This document shows positions 6,769-10,624 of a stretch of 10,624 nt of DNA, in pieces. The number at the start of each line of letters is the position of its first letter. Position 1 is the stretch's first letter. Source of the stretch: Actinomycetota bacterium (GTDB lineage: Bacteria; Actinomycetota; Thermoleophilia; UBA2241); the NCBI GenBank assembly GCA_012719015.1, contig JAAYBE010000121.1, positions 1 to 10,624 of the forward strand. Reading direction: 5' to 3'. Made by a program: the position numbers and the translations under genes. The notes beneath the pieces were generated by a model that saw nothing but the letters and a program-made list of their open reading frames with translations, did no database searches and was not told the DNA's origin.

Positions 6769-7713
6769 GTGAAAGGCAGACTACGCAGGGCGACGTCGGC
6801 GGCGGCGGGCCTCGCGACAGTCCTCGCTGCCGCCGTGCTGGCGCTCGCGCTCGCGCCCGCGTCCGCTCTGGCGTTCTCCGACTGGCAGCACGCCGGCGCG
6901 ACCGGGTGCACCTCGTGCCACGGCGAGAGCGGGATGACGGACGCCACCTGCAACCGTTGCCACCGCGGCTTCCGCAGCTACCCGCGCATGACCTGCTGGT
7001 CGTGCCACGCGCCGGGCCAGGACACGTCCACGCTGTCCTCTCCCGGCTCGGCCTGCGCGCAGCAGTGCCATCTGTGGAACAGCATCCAGAAGCAGTACCT
7101 CACCCCCAGCACGCACGGCGCCGATCCCCACCGGGGCAGCAGCCCTGCGTGCACCGGCTGCCACTCGACGAGCGTCAGCTCGTTCAACCCCGGCGAGAGC
7201 CCGCACCACAGCGGCAAGGCGACCGGGTTCTCCGCGTCCACCTGCGGCCTCTGCCACGGTAAGCCCCAGCGGCACGCCGGCAAGGTCGCCTGCACCACCT
7301 GTCACGCCACGGCGCGGGCGTACCACACCTATGCAGCCAAGAGTGCGGGGTCCAAGGGCTGCAACGCCTGTCACACCATGCGGCACGCCGGCAAGCGCGT
7401 CGCCCAGAACCGGTGCGCCGCCTGCCACAAGGGCGGTGCGGGCCGCCCCGTCCAGCATGCGGCCGGCATCAGCAGGTCCTTCGCCTGCGGCGGCTGTCAC
7501 AAGAAGGCTCTTCACGCCTCGGCGCGCAGCAAGGCGGTGCGCAACTGCCGCACCTGCCACAAGGGCAAGTTCCACGCCCGGCAGGCCAGACCCGCCAGGA
7601 GCGTCTGTGCGGGCTGCCATCGCAGGGCGCTGCGTCACACCGGCCGGTTCCAGTGCACCCTGTGTCACCGGCGCGCCGTCCACAACGCCCGTCCCAGCCG
7701 GATCAACCTCTGA
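6769..7713 (+). CDS. Secreted basic multiheme cytochrome c, 13 haem sites including one CX3CH
   Basis: A 314-residue exported protein with no membrane anchor after its signal peptide, so it is probably free or loosely held in the cell wall space. GTG 6769 is chosen for GGGGAGG at 6754-6760; in-frame GTG codons at 6706, 6715 and 6760 and TTG 6700 lack such a site. The signal peptide has basic KGRLRR, an Ala/Leu core, and an ALA site after residue 35. There are twelve CxxCH motifs plus CAQQCH at 96-101, a three-residue-gap variant. From about residue 165 the protein is a run of short units, each one haem site with nearby His and Lys/Arg (CHK, CHKK, CHRR), making the C-terminal half strongly basic, unlike the other cytochromes here. 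It may shuttle electrons between the membrane-bound cytochromes and an anionic surface or mineral; this is inference. Confidence 0.9.
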   Translation: MKGRLRRATSAAAGLATVLAAAVLALALAPASALAFSDWQHAGATGCTSCHGESGMTDATCNRCHRGFRSYPRMTCWSCHAPGQDTSTLSSPGSACAQQCHLWNSIQKQYLTPSTHGADPHRGSSPACTGCHSTSVSSFNPGESPHHSGKATGFSASTCGLCHGKPQRHAGKVACTTCHATARAYHTYAAKSAGSKGCNACHTMRHAGKRVAQNRCAACHKGGAGRPVQHAAGISRSFACGGCHKKALHASARSKAVRNCRTCHKGKFHARQARPARSVCAGCHRRALRHTGRFQCTLCHRRAVHNARPSRINL

Positions 7714-7722
7714 CCGCGGCCC

Positions 7723-8769
7723 GTGCGCTTCCGTCTCACACAACGCGGCCTGACCCTCGGAGCGATCGTCCTCACGGCGGTCGTCGTCGGCATGGGGGTC
7801 GCCCTGGCCGTGTCGTCGACGCCGTGGTTCTGCGGCGCCTGCAAGAGCCACGTCCCCTACGTGGACGAATGGCGCGCATCGGCGCACGACGGGGTCAACT
7901 GTGAGCAGTGTCACACCAAGCCCGGCGCCCTGTTCTTCCTCACCGCCAAGCTGGAGGCGCTGCAGCAGCCCGTCCACCAACTCACCGGTGACTACGAGAA
8001 ACCCATTCTCGGCACAGTGCTGAACCAGTCGTGCCGCCGCTGCCACTCGAACGACATCCTCTTCAACCCGGTGTCGCGCAGCGGCATCCGCGTGCAGCAT
8101 CGCCACCTCATCGAGGCCGGCTTCCTCTGCATCCGCTGCCACTCGACCCAGGCGCACGGCGACGCCGTGCCTCAGGGCGCACGTACCTACCCGTCCATGG
8201 ACCAGTGCCTGCTGTGTCACAACAACAGGTTCACCAACCCGCAGGGACAGGTCGCCACGGCCGAGTGCGACCTGTGCCACACGCGGCGCGACTACAGCGC
8301 CGCGCCCAAGTCGCACAGCGACCCCGACTGGGGCGAGGATCACGGAGCGGTCGGCATCCTCTCCACGTGCACGGCCTGCCACACGGAGAAGGACTCCTGC
8401 TCGAAGTGCCATCAGGGCGTCGCGATGCCGCACGCGGAGACCTGGATCTCCCGGCACGGCCGCGCCGTGGGCCGGTCGGGCGAACAGGCCTGTGAGATGT
8501 GTCACGACACCCGCAAATACTGCCTCACCTGCCACCAGGTGAAGATGCCGCATCCGAACGACTTCGTCGGTCGGCACCCCAAGGTCGCCGACAAGGTGGG
8601 CACCACGACCTGCTTCAACTGTCACCTCGTGGCCAACTGCCAGGCCTGCCACACGGAGCACAACGTCGGCGACCCGCGTGCCCACCAGCTGTTCAAGGGC
8701 GTCAAGTACACGATGCCGGCGACGCCCACGGCAGCGCCGACGGCCGTCACTGCGGGAGCGGGTGGATGA
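7723..8769 (+). CDS. Second NapC/NirT-like membrane-anchored multiheme cytochrome c, 12 haem sites, first one CxxCK
   Basis: A 348-residue paralogue in plan of the protein at 3971. A short basic N-terminus (RFRLTQR) is followed by one helix at about residues 10-31. The first site is CGACK at 37-41, and His43 stands where NapC/NrfH proteins and the first paralogue have Met. DEWRASAHDGVNCEQCHTKPG then follows the NapC pattern. Eleven CxxCH motifs follow in all. Paired sites in the C-terminal half, for example CSKCH with MPHAETW and CLTCH with MPHPNDF, share the diheme spacer seen in the protein at 8766. The tail after residue 325 is Ala/Thr/Pro-rich and haem-free. GTG 7723 lies nine bases after the preceding stop and has no clear ribosome site, so reinitiation is likely. 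Its stop overlaps the next start. Probably a menaquinol-linked electron conduit subunit. Confidence 0.91.
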   Translation: MRFRLTQRGLTLGAIVLTAVVVGMGVALAVSSTPWFCGACKSHVPYVDEWRASAHDGVNCEQCHTKPGALFFLTAKLEALQQPVHQLTGDYEKPILGTVLNQSCRRCHSNDILFNPVSRSGIRVQHRHLIEAGFLCIRCHSTQAHGDAVPQGARTYPSMDQCLLCHNNRFTNPQGQVATAECDLCHTRRDYSAAPKSHSDPDWGEDHGAVGILSTCTACHTEKDSCSKCHQGVAMPHAETWISRHGRAVGRSGEQACEMCHDTRKYCLTCHQVKMPHPNDFVGRHPKVADKVGTTTCFNCHLVANCQACHTEHNVGDPRAHQLFKGVKYTMPATPTAAPTAVTAGAGG

Positions 8770-9968
8770 TGGCGGGCAAACGCGACCGCAGAAGCACGGT
8801 GCTGCTCGACGTCCACATCCCCGGCCGGTGGATCTGGGGCGTGGTGGCGGCGCTCGTCGTCCTCTTCGTCGCCGCCGTCATCGGCTTCTCGGCCGTGAAC
8901 CGCGTGGAGTCGTGCGACACCTGCCACATCATCAAGCCGGAGGTCTCCACCTACAAGCAGACGGCGCACTATGCTGCCGGGGTCACCTGTCAGCAGTGCC
9001 ACACCAAGCCGGGCGTGTTCAACTACTTCATCCGCAACACGCAGGGCGTCAGCAACCTCATCCTCTACGTGGCCGACACCTACCAGCGTCCCATCACGAC
9101 CTTCGTCGGCGCCGACAACTGCGTCCAGTGTCATCCCAAGTCGCAGATCGAGAAGGACCTCGTGGTCGGCAACATCCGGATCAACCACGTCGGGCTGCGC
9201 GAGGACGGGTACCAGTGCCTCACCTGCCACGCCAACATCTCGCATCCGGGCACGCGCATGGCGGTCGCGCGGTCGGGCCAGGACAAGATGTCCATCTGTG
9301 CGCGCTGTCACGACGGACGGCAGCTACCCGACGACTGCGACATCTGCCACATCGGGGCCGTGCCGGCCAGTGCGCCCAAGGTCAAGATGCCGGTCCGGGT
9401 CAGCCCGGCACAATGCACCGAGTGCCACAAGAGCAGGACCTTCTGTTCCGATTGCCACGAGGGCCTGCAGATGCCGCACCCGGCGCGCTGGATGAAGTCG
9501 CACGGCGGAGTCGTCCTCCAGAGGAGCAAGGACATCTGCGTCTCGTGCCACACCAAGGACGACCCGAAGTTCTGCATCGACTGCCACGGCGTCCCCATGC
9601 CGCATCCGGCCGGCTTCCGCTCGAGCCACGGCGGTTTCGCGCTCAAGAACCAGAAGAAGTGCGTCAAGTGTCACGGCCGCGACAGCTGCATCCGCTGCCA
9701 CGGGCTGCAGATGCCGCATCCCTCCGGCTGGATGGGTCAGCACTCCCGCGTCGCGCTCGGCAGCCCCGGCCTCTGCCGCCGCTGCCACAGCGACTCGTAC
9801 TGCATCGGTTGTCACGGTGTCGCGCTGCCGCACAGCTCCGGGTTCATCGCCGATCACCCGAACCACACGTACAACCAGGGCAGCGTGTGCATGAAGTGCC
9901 ACGGCAACGGCGGCACCGGTCCCCAGGGGTGCTTCGGCGGCGGCTGTCACCGGGGAGGGATCGACTGA
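8766..9968 (+). CDS. Third NapC/NirT-like membrane-anchored cytochrome c, 16 haem sites with tandem diheme repeats
   Basis: A 400-residue protein with more haem sites than any other here. ATG 8766 overlaps the upstream stop (ATGATG; ATG 8769 is equally possible), with GGGAG at 8754-8758. A basic start is followed by a helix at about 22-44, then CDTCH at 50-54. This paralogue has a regular CxxCH at haem 1, with Ile-Ile after it rather than Met or His. TAHYAAGVTCQQCHTKPG continues the NapC pattern. There are 15 CxxCH motifs plus CFGGGCH (389-395), a CX4CH site as known from some tetrahaem c3-type proteins. Residues 227-379 are four diheme repeats built as CxxCH, MPHP, an aromatic residue, a His, then CxxCH. 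The protein could be a long rod-like wire anchored in the membrane. Substrate and partners are not shown by the sequence. Confidence 0.92.
   Translation: MMAGKRDRRSTVLLDVHIPGRWIWGVVAALVVLFVAAVIGFSAVNRVESCDTCHIIKPEVSTYKQTAHYAAGVTCQQCHTKPGVFNYFIRNTQGVSNLILYVADTYQRPITTFVGADNCVQCHPKSQIEKDLVVGNIRINHVGLREDGYQCLTCHANISHPGTRMAVARSGQDKMSICARCHDGRQLPDDCDICHIGAVPASAPKVKMPVRVSPAQCTECHKSRTFCSDCHEGLQMPHPARWMKSHGGVVLQRSKDICVSCHTKDDPKFCIDCHGVPMPHPAGFRSSHGGFALKNQKKCVKCHGRDSCIRCHGLQMPHPSGWMGQHSRVALGSPGLCRRCHSDSYCIGCHGVALPHSSGFIADHPNHTYNQGSVCMKCHGNGGTGPQGCFGGGCHRGGID
9444..9902 (+). repeat. Four tandem diheme repeats encoded inside the 16-haem cytochrome gene
   Basis: Units start at 9444, 9573, 9687 and 9801. 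The last two steps are exactly 114 bases (38 codons) and the first is 129. Each unit encodes CxxCH, then Gxx(M/L)PH, an aromatic residue, a His about seven residues on, and a second CxxCH. The His in PH and the later His are likely distal haem ligands. The regular step indicates internal duplication. Similar but more diverged units occur in the genes at 3971 and 7723. Confidence 0.8.
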
Positions 9969-9978
9969 GGCCCGGCGG

Positions 9979-10614
9979 ATGACCCCGCCGAGGCCCAGCA
10001 ACGTGCCCGGGACCGCGCCAGGGAGTGTGTTCGTCGGCGTGAGCGGCGCCAGCGGGGCGCCGTACGCGGTGCGGTTGGTGCGGGCGCTCGGCGCCGCGGG
10101 AGCACGTCTGCAGCTCAGCGTCTCCGAGAGTGGCGTGCAGGTGCTGGCGCACGAGCTCGAGCTGACCGCCGCCGGTCGCGAGGCAGTCACGGCGGCCTTC
10201 CTCGAGCGCGCCGGCGCGACGGCGCAGGTGTTCGCGCCGGACGACCTCGGGGCGCTCCCGGCCAGCGGCAGCAGCGCCCCGGACGCGGTCGTCATCTGTC
10301 CGTGCTCCATGTCGACCGCGGCGCACATCGCGCTCGGTGCGAGCCGCACGCTCATGCAGCGCGCCGCCGACGTCGCCCTCAAAGAGGGCCGGCCGCTCGT
10401 CGTCGTCCCCCGCGAGACGCCGCTGACGGCGATCCATCTGCGCCGCCTGCTGGAGCTCGCGGAGGCCGGCGCGGTGGTGCTGCCGGCCATGCCGGGGTTC
10501 TACTCCCGGCCGCAGACCCTCCAGGACGCGGTCGACCACGTCGCCGGCAAGGTGATGAGCGCCCTCGGGTTCGCGCACGACCTGTTCCCGCCGTGGGATG
10601 GGGGCCGCGCCTGA
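9979..10614 (+). CDS. mqnM: UbiX-family flavin prenyltransferase, probably MqnM
   Basis: UbiX enzymes attach a dimethylallyl group to FMN to make the prenylated FMN used by UbiD enzymes; they are soluble homododecamers. The 211-residue length is normal, allowing for an extra 15 residues before VFVGVSGASGAPYA, the FMN-binding loop (G23-G26). VICPCSMSTAAHIALG (105-120), RAADVALKEGRPLVVVPRETPL and LPAMPGFYSRP with its Tyr and Arg are family signatures of the phosphate and prenyl sites. ATG 9979 lies ten bases after the 16-haem gene stop with GGCGG just before it. It is separated from its presumed UbiD partner (1074) by the whole cytochrome block. A general role in supplying prenylated FMN to any UbiD enzyme in the cell is equally possible. 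Family is secure; the mqnM assignment is contextual. Confidence 0.93.
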   Translation: MTPPRPSNVPGTAPGSVFVGVSGASGAPYAVRLVRALGAAGARLQLSVSESGVQVLAHELELTAAGREAVTAAFLERAGATAQVFAPDDLGALPASGSSAPDAVVICPCSMSTAAHIALGASRTLMQRAADVALKEGRPLVVVPRETPLTAIHLRRLLELAEAGAVVLPAMPGFYSRPQTLQDAVDHVAGKVMSALGFAHDLFPPWDGGRA

Positions 10615-10624
10615 TGGCGTCCCC
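10614..10624 (+). CDS. Start of a further gene (truncated by window end)
   Basis: ATG at 10614-10616 overlaps the UbiX stop by one base (TGATG), with GGATGGGGG at 10596-10604 as a possible ribosome site. Only three full codons (Met-Ala-Ser) are present, so the product cannot be named. The arrangement suggests the operon continues. Confidence 0.4.

Noticed and set aside
8499..8765. In-frame upstream extension of the 16-site cytochrome
   Set aside because: It overlaps the end of the second 12-haem gene in another frame and reads as shadow sequence; ATG 8766 with an ATGA overlap and a membrane helix right after fits far better.
1..10624. CRISPR arrays, tRNA or rRNA genes, insertion sequences
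   Set aside because: I saw no spaced short repeats, no cloverleaf-like sequence, no transposase and no terminal inverted repeats; the only tandem repeats are the coding diheme units.

Overview
The window is about 70% GC or more by eye. It is packed with plus-strand genes, most of which start with GTG and overlap or abut their neighbours. It holds the end of a rex redox-repressor gene, the late genes of a futalosine-type menaquinone pathway (prenyltransferase, UbiD-type decarboxylase, UbiX-type flavin prenyltransferase) and a dense block of multiheme c-type cytochromes. Together these suggest a deep-branching, anaerobic, respiring actinobacterium (Coriobacteriia, Thermoleophilia or Geothermincolia-like lineages). 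The taxonomic guess is inference; nothing in the window fixes it.

Layout. 1-356 is the C-terminal half of Rex. 493-1077 is an unrecognised protein with faint likeness to the small subunit of heptaprenyl diphosphate synthase. 1074-2516 is a UbiD-family decarboxylase (mqnL-like). 2603-2899 is a small two-helix membrane protein with an acidic tail, preceded by a good sigma70-type promoter. 2907-3788 is a UbiA-family prenyltransferase (mqnP-like). The 182-base gap 3789-3970 holds a possible short terminator and an extended -10 promoter. From 3971 a tight run follows: a 12-heme NapC-like membrane cytochrome, a 7-heme cytochrome with a C-terminal anchor, a b-type membrane cytochrome, a secreted basic 13-heme cytochrome, a second 12-heme NapC-like protein and a 16-site NapC-like protein with tandem diheme repeats. 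A UbiX-family gene (mqnM-like) and the first bases of another ORF close the window.

How the genes may work together. The mqn-like genes would finish menaquinone: prenylation of dihydroxy-6-naphthoate, then decarboxylation by the UbiD enzyme with prenylated FMN made by the UbiX enzyme. The cytochrome block could take electrons from menaquinol, through the b cytochrome plus 7-heme partner and through the NapC-like proteins, and pass them along haem chains into or beyond the cell wall. I count 60 potential covalent haem sites in five genes: 56 CxxCH, two CxxCK, one CX3CH and one CX4CH. No terminal reductase with a recognisable non-haem active site and no cytochrome maturation gene lies in the window, so the terminal acceptor is unknown. 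An extracellular mineral, humic substance, electrode-like acceptor or partner cell is a reasonable hypothesis, not a demonstration.
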